Counted from the stretch's first letter, positions 47,574-57,892 are shown. The stretch: 64,000 bases of DNA from Papilionanthe hookeriana x Papilionanthe teres (GCA_022702705.1 CM040421.1:8030090-8094089), one strand, 5' to 3'. The notes: a model not told the origin generated them from the letters alone. Numbers and translations are program-made.

Positions 47574-48959
47574 GCCATGGGGAGTTCATGGCTGGCTTTA
47601 ACTTGTTTCCATTCACTTGGGGAAGGTTTTAACTCTCCTATTATTATTTTAGTATAGTTTTTAGGCTAGGGTAATGATAGTCCTAGCCTAGGCCTCATAG
47701 GTTTAACTATGGTGAGGATTTGGAGTTGGGCTCTTGTCTTGCGCCAATTGGGTCCATTGTGAGGTGGATTTGGCTAAGCAAATCATGTTGAATCCACCTC
47801 CCCTAGATGACATTCAAGGTGATTTCTCTATTTGAAGAAATGGTGACACATAAGCCCCTTACTCATCTCATATAAGCCTTAGCCATGATGGCTCTAAACC
47901 AAGGTGTGGGATGTGTAGCTTCTTGTCTCCCGTCCATTGGGTGGTCTAAGAGGTGAAGGATGAGTCTTTAGAGTGAGCCCTCCCTCTTCCAACATCTCAT
48001 TTAAGGTTTGGATGAGAAGGTGACACATATTTTTCTCATGTAAAATTCTTAAAACTTGGTTATAACCATGGTTAAGTAAGTTACTCATGTGAGTTTAATT
48101 GGTATCTAATTTTTATTGGTGAGTTCATGAGGATGAGCCAGCTCAAATTTTAATTTCATGAGAGGATGACACCTCATTTTCTTTCATGATTATCTTCTTT
48201 AACCATAGTTTATAGGTTAATTTAATGTATTAACCTACACTTAATAAGTCCCATGAGTAATGAATAATCCATGGATGAGGTCATTTATGATGTAATAAAG
48301 AGATTTGGAATTTTTTTAAAAATCATAGTTTCATGGGTTAAAATTCCATTTTATGCCCTTTTTTAATTTTAATTTCCATTTTAATTAATTATGTCATTAA
48401 TTAAAATTTTGAAAATTATTCTATTAATAAATAATTTCAAATTAATTATTTGATTAAATTTCATGTCATTAAATTTTGCTCATTTTATGTCTTTTAGTTA
48501 TATTTTTATTTTAACTAATTATTTAATTAGTTAAAATATTAGAAATTATATTATTGGTTGATTAATTAATCAAAATAATATTGGGGTAATTATTTGATTA
48601 ATTTTTTTGTCATTTTGGATTTGAAATTGAATTTGATGTCCTTTTAATTTAATTTTTATTTTAATTAATTATGTCATTAATTAAAAAAAATTAAATCATT
48701 AGTCATTTAATTAATCAAAATAATTTTGAAATTACTTATTTGATTAATTTTGTCATTTTTATTTCATTTTGGTGTATTTTGTCACTTTATGATTTTTAAT
48801 TTAATTTTCATTTTAATTAATTATGTCATTAAATTAAATATTGAAAATTAAATCATTAGACAATTTAATTAATCAAAATAAATTTAAAGTTAATTATTTG
48901 ATTAATTCTTGACATTTTGGGGTATTAATCATGTCATTAGGTCAATAATTGATTATATA

Positions 48960-49400
48960 GTAAAAAATTAACCAGAGTTGACCCTTTGGGCAAATAGGTT
49001 GACCTGTGAGGTCAATATGGTTGATCATTGGGTCTAGATTGATCATTTTGACCAAAATTGACTTTTTAGGTTAAAAGGGTGACCTATTGGGTCAACAGGG
49101 TTGGTCATTAGGTTTGGTTTGACCATTTTGACCAAAATTGACATTTTAGGTCAAAAGGGTGACCTATTGGGTCAACAGGGTTGGTCATTGGTCTGGTTTG
49201 ACCATTTTGACCAAAGTTGACTTTTTAGGTCAAAAGGGTGACCTATTGGGTCAACAGGATTGGTCATTGGGTCTGGTTTGACCATTTTGACCAAAGTTGA
49301 CTTTTTAGGTCAAAAGGGTGACCTATTGGGTTAATAGGGTTGGTCATTGGGTCTGGTTTGACCATTTTGACCAAAGTTGACTTTTTAGGTCAAAAGGTAT
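48960..49400 (-). repeat. 80-bp TTGACC/GGTCAA array in U3 of element B
   Basis: GACCATTTTGACC begins at 49200 and 49280, so the period is 80 bp, with four to five units. Each unit contains several TTGAC cores on one strand or the other (ACCAAAGTTGAC, TAGGTCAAAAGGGTGACC, GGGTCAACAGG). Confidence 0.93.
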
Positions 49401-49425
49401 TGACTCATTAAAAATGAGGTCAACA

Positions 49426-49438
49426 AAAGGGCCCCCAA
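49426..49438 (-). promoter_or_regulatory. Polypurine tract of element B
   Basis: Minus-strand ATTGGGGGCCCTTT lies immediately before the LTR start TGTTGACC. Its position and the G run fit a plus-strand primer. Confidence 0.65.
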
Positions 49439-51145
49439 TATGTGTGGAATACTGTATAAGTATTCTGCACATATTGGCGTTGACCGAAGTGATCTGAAGA
49501 GATGTCTCATAATAATTAGGAAAGGAGCGGTTGCCATACTGCTCCTAGGGGATGTCAGATGTTTCCTATGTCGGTTCTGAGAAGGAATTTCCTTATTGTG
49601 TCTGAAAAGGGATTTGCTGGGAGAGATAATGAATGTCATATTCCATTTAAAAAAAAGGTCAATGTCGATGTCAAGATTTAGTTAGAGGAAAGCCATGATT
49701 TCCGTTTCAAGAAAGGACTTACATTTAATAACCGGAGAGAGAAAATGGACGTCATTTTCCATTTCTCAAAATGTCAATGTCAAAATTTGGTTAGAGGAAA
49801 GCCATGATTTCCGTGTCGGGAAGGACTTACATCCAATAACCGGAGAGAGAAAATGGATGTCATTTTCCATTTCTCGAAATGTCGATGTCGAAATTTGATT
49901 AGAGGAAAGCCATGATTTCTATGTCAGGAAAGGACTTACATCCAATAACTGAAGAGAGAAAATGGATGTCATTTTCAATTTCTCAAAATGTCAATGTCAA
50001 AATTTGGTTAGAGGAAAGCCATGATTTCCATGCCAGGGAAGGACTTACATCCAATAACCGGAGAGAGAAAATAGATGTCATTTTCCATTTCTCAAAATGT
50101 CAATGTCAAAATTTGGTTAGAGGAAAGCCACGATTTCTGTGTCAGGGAAGGACTTACATCCAATAACCGGAGAGAGAAAATGGATGTCATTTTCCATTTC
50201 TCAAAATGTCAATGTCAAAATTTGATTAGAGGAAAGCCATAATTTTCTTGTCAGGAAAGGACTTACATCCAATATCCGGAGAGAGAAAATGGATGTCATT
50301 TTCCATTTCTCAAAATGTCAATGTCAAAATTTGGTTAGAGGAAAGCCATGATTTCCGTGTCAGGAAAGGACTTTCATCCAATAACCGGAGAGAGAAAATG
50401 GATCTCATTTTCCATTTCTCAAAATGTCAATGTCAAAATTTGGTTAGAGGAAAGTCATGATTTTCGTGTCAGGAAAGGACTTACATCCAATAACCGGAGA
50501 AAGAAAATGGATGTCATTTTCATTTCTCAAAATGTCAATGTCAAAATTTGGTTAGAGGAAAGCCATGATTTCCGTGTCAGGAAAGGACTTACATCCAATA
50601 ACCGGAGAGAGAAAATGGACGTCATTTTCCATTTCTCAAAATGTCAATGTCAAAATTTGGTTAGAGGAAAGCCCTGATTTCCGTGTCAGGAAAGGACTTA
50701 CATCCAATAACCGGAGGGAGTGGCGAACTCATTAACGCCTTTGGTGGGGATATCCGTTGGGGTTTGACCTATATAGGTCGAATGATAATTCTCATGTTTA
50801 GCTATCACAAGTTATTCATTTTCCATTAAAAAATTATTTTATTGTTTTTAGAACCTGCCGACATATCACAGAAATTGGGGAACATTTTGCCAACATTTTA
50901 TTTTATTTCCATAGATAATGTACAAAAGGATCACTAGTACACACCATTGCAGGAAAACAAAAAAGGCTAACAGTAGATATATGTACATATCATATAGCAC
51001 ACATGCTACAAAACACTGACATATCATATATCAAAAGCTTCCATATCATAGCATAACCTTGGATGCTGTCAGACCATCTATAAACATTTTACACTCCAAG
51101 ACATTATTTGTCAGACATGTCTTAGGTGTTTAAACATTCATAGGG
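49439..51145 (-). other. 3' UTR of element B
   Basis: Between the 3' LTR and the AlkB ORF: about 220 bp of unique sequence, the 109-bp array (separate entry) and about 430 bp of unique AT-rich sequence (50715-51145). No gene is seen. Confidence 0.7.
49670..50715 (-). repeat. 109-bp tandem array in the 3' UTR of element B
   Basis: GAAAGCCATG begins at 49688 and 49797, an exact 109-bp period. About nine to ten units show GGACTTACATCCAATAACCG, GAGAGAAAATGGATGTCA and AAATGTCAATGTCAAAATTT. The apparent ORFs here shift frame from unit to unit, because 109 is not a multiple of three. Confidence 0.96.
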
Positions 51146-52479
51146 TCATGGTAGTTCTAAAGGTTTCAGCCCTTCAAGTTCTGGGATGATTTGATATCCA
51201 ACAGGTCGTTTATCTGGCTTCATCCGCCGCAGAGTGATCGAAATGCGTGGCTTATTAACACTTGGTATACAGTGTTTCACGAAATTCACACCATTTTCTT
51301 GGAATAGGGGAACTGATCCTTGAGTTAAAAGGATATGACATGTACCTTCAAATTCTCCGGGCCCCAAGATTTGTAGCTCCCTTCCAAATACAACGGAGCA
51401 GTGATTCATTAATGACACGGTGCAAAATGGTCTCTCGAAATTGTGACTGTCAATGTGGGGAGGGATACAGTCTCCTTCATCATATATGTTGACAATGCAA
51501 CTATTAGAAATACAATCTGTGGGTATGATCCCCCAAGTGACAAGGCGTCTGATAATTTGAATTATTATAGTGGGCAAAGGATCGACTTGTTCATATCGCA
51601 GGATTCCGGGAAGATTCCCATCTCTATCCTTCGCATAATTATAACAGCATCTGTATTGAATGGTCTGCCTTCCTTTGCCTCGAATCCATTTACTAGGCTC
51701 AGAATAAGTTTTTCTTTTGAGATGCCCAGCTCACGCCCGGTTACGGGCTTTTATTATATGATGGATAAAGGCGGTTTGTTCATCTTCATCAAATATTCTT
51801 GTGAACAATTTGAGGCCATCCAGAATGTTCACCATTCTTTATTCATGTGTTTATTTTATTCAAAAGTTCTCCATTCAATAGCACGAATCCGTCGTACTTC
51901 TTCTTCGAAATGTTCCTTTTTATCATCTTTCTTATTTGACATCTTTTGAATAGATGTAAGTGAGGGTGAAGTGATAACCATTTTTTCATCTTGGTCTTTC
52001 TTTGCAAGGTCCAAGTTTGTCATTTCTAATGCGGAGCGTATCTCCTCAAATGGAGTGTCAATAGTCTGAGTTTTCAATTGACTAATATCCTCTATATTTT
52101 GTTTCTCCTGCAATTATTTTTGACGTTTTAACCGTTTATTACGGTTTCGTCTCTGTGTTCGAGTAAGTCCTATCGCCACATTATTTAAGCCAGATGTAGA
52201 TGCCCCTTATACTGAAGTGGTCATGAACTCATGCTCGTCTGAGCTATCACTGACCTCAAAATCATACTCTTCAGGTTGTTGAAGTTTAAACTCTATCAAA
52301 GGTGTCTGCATTTTAATTTCATTATGATTGACCAGGTAGAGTAGTGATCCGTGATATATAGACTCAACTTGTAATAGGTCAAAGTTGAAGTGAATCCTAG
52401 TTCCTTCGTCTATATGTCGGTGGTCCAAGGCAAAAATCATGTTATTTTGGAACGAAAAAAACAGTCTATCCTCAGGCAT
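51146..52479 (-). pseudogene. AlkB-type 2OG-Fe(II) dioxygenase ORF of retrotransposon B
   Basis: Downstream of integrase. From about 51835 to the stop before 51146 the translation tracks plant ALKBH9/ALKBH10 RNA demethylases: ILDGLKLFTRIFDEDEQ, KTYSEPSKWIRGKGRQTIQ, CCYNYAKDRDGNLPGILRYE, CIVNIYDEGDCIPPHIDSHN, RPFCTVSLMNH, LGPGEF, VKHCIPSVNKPRISITLRRM. All catalytic residues are present: HxD at 51457-51449, distal His 51274-51272, 2OG-binding Arg 51247-51245. The preceding about 207 codons (from ATG 52479, just after a 3' splice site) are unlike host ALKBH, with an acidic stretch (EEYDFEVSDSSDEHEF) and a basic one (TRTQRRNRNKRLKRQK). Breaks: stops at 52209, 52116, 51858 and 51733 and one frameshift near 51850. 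Likely role when intact: oxidative demethylation of RNA. The domain is certain; the role is inferred. Confidence 0.9.
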
Positions 52480-52505
52480 TTTTCCTGAAAATAATAAGAC
52501 AAAAT
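52480..52505 (-). promoter_or_regulatory. Putative 3' splice site ahead of the AlkB ORF (element B)
   Basis: Minus strand: TTTTGTCTTATTATTTTCAG then GAAAAATG. A pyrimidine-rich tract ends in CAG, the exon begins at 52484 and the ATG is at 52479. Copy A has the same arrangement with different intron bases. Confidence 0.65.
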
Positions 52506-52630
52506 AACATTTTAGCCTTTTAAACATTTGTTCATTGAATGAAACAGATGTTATAAGATAAAAAAAGGTCAAAGATAATTTTGAAAAGAAGAATTATTTG
52601 TCCCAGTTTATAAATAAGTCGTCATTTTTT

Positions 52631-53743
52631 TTATGTTGCGTAATATTTCTTCAGGAAACGACCATTGATTGGAGGCAGGATTCTTTCTCCTTGACAATCC
52701 ACCAGTTGGTAGGATCCTCCAGAATATGTATTTTAAATTATATAAGGGCCCTCCCATATTGGTTCAAATTTACCGCCTACCTTTCGGTGAGCAAGTATAG
52801 GTCTTCGAAGAACAAAGACTAATTCACCGATTTGAAAGGTTCTAGGACGAACTAATTTGTCGTGGGCTCGTATCATTTTTGCTTGATATAGTTCGAGATT
52901 TTGTTGAGCTTGTAGACGCTTGCCTTCTAAACTTTCAAGTTCTTCAAGTCGTAATCTGACATTTTATTCTTGAGTTATTTTATTTGTTACCCTGAGAGAA
53001 GGAATTTGGACTTCCAATGGTAAAATAACTTCAGAACCATATACCAAAACAAATGGTGTAGACCGTGTTGGAGTTCGGTATGTAGCTTTATAAGCCTATA
53101 AAGCTTCTATTAATCGCTCATGCCATTGTCTCGGGCTGTTGCTCAATGTCTTTTTCAAGATTTGAACCAATGTTTTAATGAAAGCTTCGTCTAATCCATT
53201 GGCCTTAAGATAATAAATTGTGGAATATCTCCAGTCAATCCCGTGTCTTTGGATAAAGTTATTCATTTTCGTGTTTTTGAAGGCCAATCCATTGTCTGAT
53301 ATGACCCTTCGAGGAATTCCAAATCTATAAACGATATGCGTCTTAAAGAAATGAAGGACTTGTTCTGCCTTGACTTCTCTAAGTGGTACCGCTTCTGCCC
53401 ACTTAGAAAAATAATCAGTAGCTGTTAGAATAAGCCGATGTCCTTTAGATGATGGAGGATCTATAGGGCCCACTATATCGGTACCCCAACATTCAAATGG
53501 CCAAGATGCAATAGTTGGGTGTAGGACATTAGGAGGCTGGTGTAAAACTATCCCATGTATCTGACATTGATGACATTTCTTTGCAATGTCAAGACAATCG
53601 GCCATCATTGTTGGCCAATAATAAGCCATTCTTTTTATTTTCATTTTTATTTTGGGTCCAGATTGATGTGCACCACATAAACCTGAATGGACCTCCTTAA
53701 CGATCTCTTGAGCTTCGACTTGGTTTAAACATCTTAACCACAT
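52631..53743 (-). pseudogene. Integrase of element B
   Basis: Inserts element cDNA. The zinc-binding HHCC is intact (HSGLCGAH..., then CLDIAKKCHQC). The core has WGTDIVGPIDPPSSKGH, VISDNGLAF and NGLDEAFIKTL, so D, D and E are all there. After a stop near 53095 the frame continues with TPFVLVYGSEVILPLE, RRPILAHRKVGGKFEPIWEGPY and INGRFLKKYYAT, ending at 52633-52631. It lacks a chromodomain, as expected for Tat-type elements. It is the best-preserved integrase in the window, with only a few breaks. It lies about 150 bp upstream of the AlkB exon. Confidence 0.9.
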
Positions 53744-53778
53744 TTGGTCAAAAGATTGTTTATAGAGAATATCATTAA

Positions 53779-54582
53779 TTAGAGCATATGATAATGTTCT
53801 CTGTTTGATTTGGTTGGCAATAGAAGTGTTTTTAGGTAGTTTTCCAGTTTGTAAATATTGAATGATTGGCTGTCCTTTTCATCATTTATTGTCATTGTCA
53901 TATTTTCACTGATTTTATGCAGATTATCCATATCAATTTGAGAAAGAACTTGTGGTCCTTTTATAGAAATCGATATGTCATCTTCTTCTGGACAGGCAAA
54001 CTCCTTTGCAAGTTTTGCCAAAGCGTCCGCTAGAGAATTGTCGCGTCTTGGGATTAAGAAAAATGTCACGTCAGGAATTTGCTGAAGTAATTTCAGAGTG
54101 TAACGAGAATACTGTTCAAGTCGAGGTTTCAAAGTCTTATATTTGCCAGCGATTTGATTGATAATCAGCTGGGAGTCTCCGTAGATATCGATGTTTTTAA
54201 TTTCCATTAATATCGTTAATTCTAGACCGGTTATGAGCGCTTCATATTCAGCTTCATTATTTGTGCATGGTTCAGTCAGATGATAGGAAAAAGACATCAT
54301 CAATTTGTCTGGAGTAATGAAAATTAATCCTACTCCACCTTTGCCTAGTATGATTGTCTGTTTGTCTTTGTCTTTACATGCAGATGATGCTCCGTCAAAA
54401 TAGAGTTCCCATCGTTGCACGTTGGAATTTTTTATTTCTGATATTTGTTCATCAGGTAAATCACCATTAAGAGGTGATCCAGTTGGAGTTGGATGTGCTG
54501 CTAAGAAATCTGCCAGTAGTTGTCCTTTGACAGCACGTAACGGTACAAATGTTATGTCAAATTGAAGTAAGATCATTCCCAT
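53779..54582 (-). CDS. Second (archaeal-type) RNase H of element B
   Basis: A 267-codon open frame following classical RNase H. The N-terminal 70 residues are the tether (FVPLRAVKGQLLADFLAAHP). Then WELYFDGASSA, GKGGVGLIFITP, NNEAEYEALITGLELTI, IDIYGDSQLIINQIAGKY and IPRRDNSLADALAKLA give the D-E-D-D catalytic set of type-I RNase H of the archaeal kind. This extra domain is a hallmark of the Tat lineage. It overlaps the preceding RT/RNase H frame by about 10 bases in another frame, which is a frameshift in the former polyprotein rather than a real gene start. Confidence 0.9.
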   Translation of the reverse strand: MGMILLQFDITFVPLRAVKGQLLADFLAAHPTPTGSPLNGDLPDEQISEIKNSNVQRWELYFDGASSACKDKDKQTIILGKGGVGLIFITPDKLMMSFSYHLTEPCTNNEAEYEALITGLELTILMEIKNIDIYGDSQLIINQIAGKYKTLKPRLEQYSRYTLKLLQQIPDVTFFLIPRRDNSLADALAKLAKEFACPEEDDISISIKGPQVLSQIDMDNLHKISENMTMTINDEKDSQSFNIYKLENYLKTLLLPTKSNREHYHML

Positions 54583-55990
54583 CTTGCTAATCTCCCAGAA
54601 AGTGTTGGTCGTGTTATTAAATATTGTAATGGGTTAACTCTTGAAATAAGAGTTACTTTATGAGAAAGCATATAATGCCTTAGTTTTTGAACTGCGAAGA
54701 TCAAGGCTAAACAATGCTTCTCAATTGTCGGGTATTTTATTTCTATCGAAACTAAACAGTGACTTAAATAGTATAATGTATTTTCTTTTCCCTCGTCATT
54801 TACTTGTGCTAATAGAGCTCCAAGGGAATCGTCCAACGCTGCGGTGTAAAGGATTAGAGGTCTTTCTAATACAGAGGCTGCTAAGACAGGAGGGGTTGTC
54901 AGATATTGTTTGATGTTTTCAAAGGCGTGCTGGCATTTTTCATCCCACACAATTTTGGTATCCTTTCTAGTAAGGGCGGTGAGAGGTTGACATCTACTCG
55001 ATAGATTGGAAATGAAATGTCGTATATATGCTAATTTTCCTTGAACGGATCTTAATTGGGTTAGATTTTTAGGAGGAGGCATATTTAGGATAGCTTCAAT
55101 TTTGAGAGGATCAATTTCTATCCCACAATGTTGAACTACAAATCCTAAAAATTTTCCTAAAGTGACACCGAAGGCACACTTTAAGGGATTCATTTTAAGA
55201 TTGTATTGTTGCAGCTGTTCAAAGACAATTCTCAAATCATATATATGATCATCTTTTTGTTTACTATTGACAACCAGATTGTCCACATAACATTCGACTT
55301 GATTATGTGTTAATTCATCGAAGATCCGTGTCTTGGCTCTTTTATAGGTTGCACCGGCATTTTTTAGTCCAAATGGCATAACCTTGTAACAATATATCCC
55401 CATGGGTGTTCAAAAAGCTGTATTTGCTTCGTCCTCCGAAAACATTTTTATTTGGTTATATCCTGATGATCCATCCATAAAGGAGAATATTGCATGTTTT
55501 GATGCTATATCAACCATTAACTCAGGAATTGGTAAAGGAAATTCATCTTTTGGACATGCTTTGTTCAAGTCCCTGAAATCTATACAGACTCTTATCTGTC
55601 CATTTTTTTTTAACTGGCACCACATTGGCTAACCATGTTGGATAATTCTCTTCTCGTATGAAGTCAGCTTCTATCAATTTCTTGACTTCTACAATGACTT
55701 GTTGCTCTATTTCAACACGCATCCTTCTCGGAGCTTGTTTAATAGGGATTGTGATTCGATTTATCCCAAGTTTATGGACTGCGACTTCTGGAGATAAACT
55801 AAGCATCTCGTCATAAGTCCAAGCAAAACAGTCTTTATATTCTATCAACAATTGAGTTATGTCTTTTGCTTCCTCGTCATTAAGGAATGAACTAATAAAA
55901 GTTGGTTTTAGATTTTCATCAGTTCCTAAATTTATTTCTTTTAGTTCATCAATTGTCGATTTAATTTCTTCTTCCAATTATGGAGGGGCA
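54573..55990 (-). pseudogene. Reverse transcriptase and RNase H of element B (YVDN)
   Basis: RT fingers: FAWTYDEM, PRRMRVEIEQQVIVEVKKLI, PTWLANVVPVKKK (55977-55640). Then CIDFRDLNKACPKDEFPLP and FMDGSSGYNQIKM (55625-55410), and MPFGLKNAGATYKRA with ECYVDNLVVNS (55403 onward). The catalytic YVDD has become YVDN (codon 55280-55278), a G-to-A change consistent with loss of a CpG. LGFVVQHCGIEIDP and GKLAYIRHFISN, then RNase H with the first Asp of its active site replaced (TAALDDSLGAL), then YPTIEKHCLALIFA, run to 54573. Frameshifts occur near 55625 and 55405. Inactive as read. Confidence 0.9.
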
Positions 55991-56112
55991 TCTTCAAATG
56001 GAAGATCAGATAATAATTCAGAATCATATTCTTCAGTGACGGCCAGACAGAATTCTGTGTCATTTAATGGTCCTAGAGTGCCAAATCCAATACCTTCTTT
56101 GGAGTTAGAATT

Positions 56113-56796
56113 TCATTTATTATTATTCCACATTTGTTCAATGAAATGTGGTTGTTTTAAAGACCATTGTTTGAGCATTAAACTATTTTGAATAAATTTT
56201 TGTGCCCAAGGAGAATACAACTCAAAAGGAATTTTCATTGATTGTGGAAGATTTTCATCTTCTATTTTTACATCATTTTTAGTACAAGAAGAAGTAGAGT
56301 CAAGTCTAAACTTAATTTGCTTTTTGTCATCATTACATACTTCTTTGACTATTAGATTCTCAATATTAGTAGTGGAGATTGGAGTCAGAGTCATAGAATG
56401 TATATAATGATTGATTTTGTCATACATAGATTCAAATTGTTTTTCTTTGTCTTCTTCTTCTAAAGATATTTTGAACTGAGGTTCCTTCAAAACCATAGAT
56501 GTTGTTTCTTCTTTAGAATCCAGGTGGATTTTGAACTTCAGTGGTTTCTTCACTGTGACAGTTGGATCTTCCTTCCCTCGTCCTTGTCCTCGTCCTCGAC
56601 CTCGAGTTTGAGTTTGACGAGAATTAGTTCTTCTTGTCTTTATTGAAGAAGAATGATCCTTTTCATTTATTTTATTTTCTTTGTTCTTTTCTTCCACATC
56701 CACCATTGTTTCTTTGGAAAACATTGTTTTCTTTATAGGAGCATAATATGCTGCATCTTCATGTATATCGATTTCATGGATTGAAAACGGTTGCAA
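56113..56796 (-). pseudogene. Protease-RT linker of element B with an RG box
   Basis: A 227-codon open piece between protease and RT. It begins in a conserved HEDAAYYAPIKK block and carries TRGRGRGQGRGKE at 56604-56569, like an RNA-binding RGG box. KFKIHLDSKEE, QFESMYDKINHYIHSMTL, KEVCNDDKKQIKFRLDS and MKIPFELYSPWAQKFIQN follow. The same blocks, including a shorter RG patch, are in element A. I recognise no named domain. It would be part of the Gag-Pol polyprotein. Confidence 0.75.
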
Positions 56797-56799
56797 ATC

Positions 56800-57350
56800 T
56801 CCTATAATACGACATTCTTGTCATTTTCGTAGATATTTTATACATTGATGTAGTGAGGACGGAACCATTTTATACTCATGTAGCCATGGTCTGCCAAGTA
56901 AGGCATTAAAAGAGGTATCTGAATCAATAATATGAAATTTTGATGTTGTTGCCAAGTCGGCTATTTTTAAGAGTAATGTTATTGATCCAAGAGCTCGTTC
57001 TACTTGCTGATTAAATCCTCATAACATCATCGTATCCCTTGATAATTGAGAGGCATCAATGTCTAAGTATGCAAAAGTTCTCAAATTCATAATGTTGATT
57101 GAAGCACCTGGGTCAATAAGAACTCTTGAAAGTATTGTATCGTTTATGTTCACTGTAATATATAGTGGATGATTGTGTTCAGTTGTTCCAAGCAACAAGT
57201 CATTGCCAGAGAAGGTAATCTTCGTTGATTCCTCTAATGGGTAAGCTTCATTTTGGGTAATACTAGCAAGTTGAGTTAAGCAAATATCTGGATCTGAAAG
57301 AGCCTTTATAAATGATTCTCTCATTTCTTTGGAGAGTATGATAGCGTCAT
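56800..57350 (-). pseudogene. Protease of element B
   Basis: Retropepsin-like aspartic protease. SRVLIDPGASINIMNLRTFA has the catalytic Asp in a D-P-G context shared with element A. The preceding CLTQLASITQNEAYP and GTTEHNHPLYITV and the following LLGRPWLHEYKMVPS (past a stop near 57017) are the standard flanks. Frame breaks lie at about 57017 and 56815. Confidence 0.85.
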
Positions 57351-57892
57351 AGATGCTTTAACTTCGCAGGTAATTTTCTCAAATGAGCTGGTACGTTATA
57401 ATCCACTTTGTTATGAAGATCATCCTTATTTCTTTGAGGAAGTTGGGGATGTGTTGGAGGAATTATCTTGTCCGATGTAATTATTTGTTTTTCTTTTTCT
57501 TGTGGAGTCATCCTAGGAGGTAAAATTTTTCCACTTCTTAAATTGATTTCAACTATTTCTTCAAGTTGATTATCCGACTCTTTTGTCTCCGAATCTGAGG
57601 ATTCCAATTCTATGGAAATCAGAGTTCCTTGTAGTTGAAGTGTAGCGATGTCATATTCATTTTCATCTTTGTCAGATTTTTCATTTGTATTTTCAATATT
57701 TTGGTTGTTTTTGGCCTGATCATATATGATTTGAGTGTCGTCTATAGGGTTAGAATTCAAATGATTATTTTCAGAAGCATTGCCCAAAATAGACAAAATA
57801 TAAGCAAAACTAGGATTGTTATTATTCATGATAGTAAAAAGGAAGTCATACAAAGTTATCGGTTCGAGGATTTTTCGTCCTTCACCCGACAT
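57347..57892 (-). pseudogene. Gag-protease spacer of element B
   Basis: A 181-codon open stretch, mostly polar and acidic (NNNNPSFAYIL, DEDENEYDIATL-like, SSDSETKESDNQLEE). It ends in INLRSGKILPPRMTPQEKEK and YNVPAHLRKLPAKL, a block usual before the protease in Tat-type elements. No enzymatic motif. Confidence 0.7.

Larger units (their letters stand above)
42510..49425 (-). mobile_element. 3' LTR of element B (6.9 kb)
   Basis: On the minus strand it starts TGTTGACCTCATTTTTAATG (49425) and ends ...CATCGTCACCA (42510), so TG...CA. From the U3 side: an 80-bp TTGACC-rich array, AT-rich sequence, a TATA box at 47573-47566, a conserved block at 47200-47080, GC-rich 46919-47060, AT-rich sequence, 79-bp and 88-bp arrays, about 40-bp repeats, and a duplicated about 62-bp unit near the end. 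The inserted side shows CCAAG as a candidate target duplication, but its partner is outside the window. The ORFs read in it (42834-43246 and others) are repeat artefacts. Confidence 0.9.

Noticed and set aside
49695..50677. A series of overlapping ORFs with repeated WLEESHDF-type peptides
   Set aside because: They come from the 109-bp array. Because 109 is not divisible by three the frame changes each unit, and no start or codon bias is kept.
51262..51949. Plus-strand ORFs of 76 and 168 codons
   Set aside because: Antisense shadows of the AlkB module. The minus strand carries the recognisable motifs.
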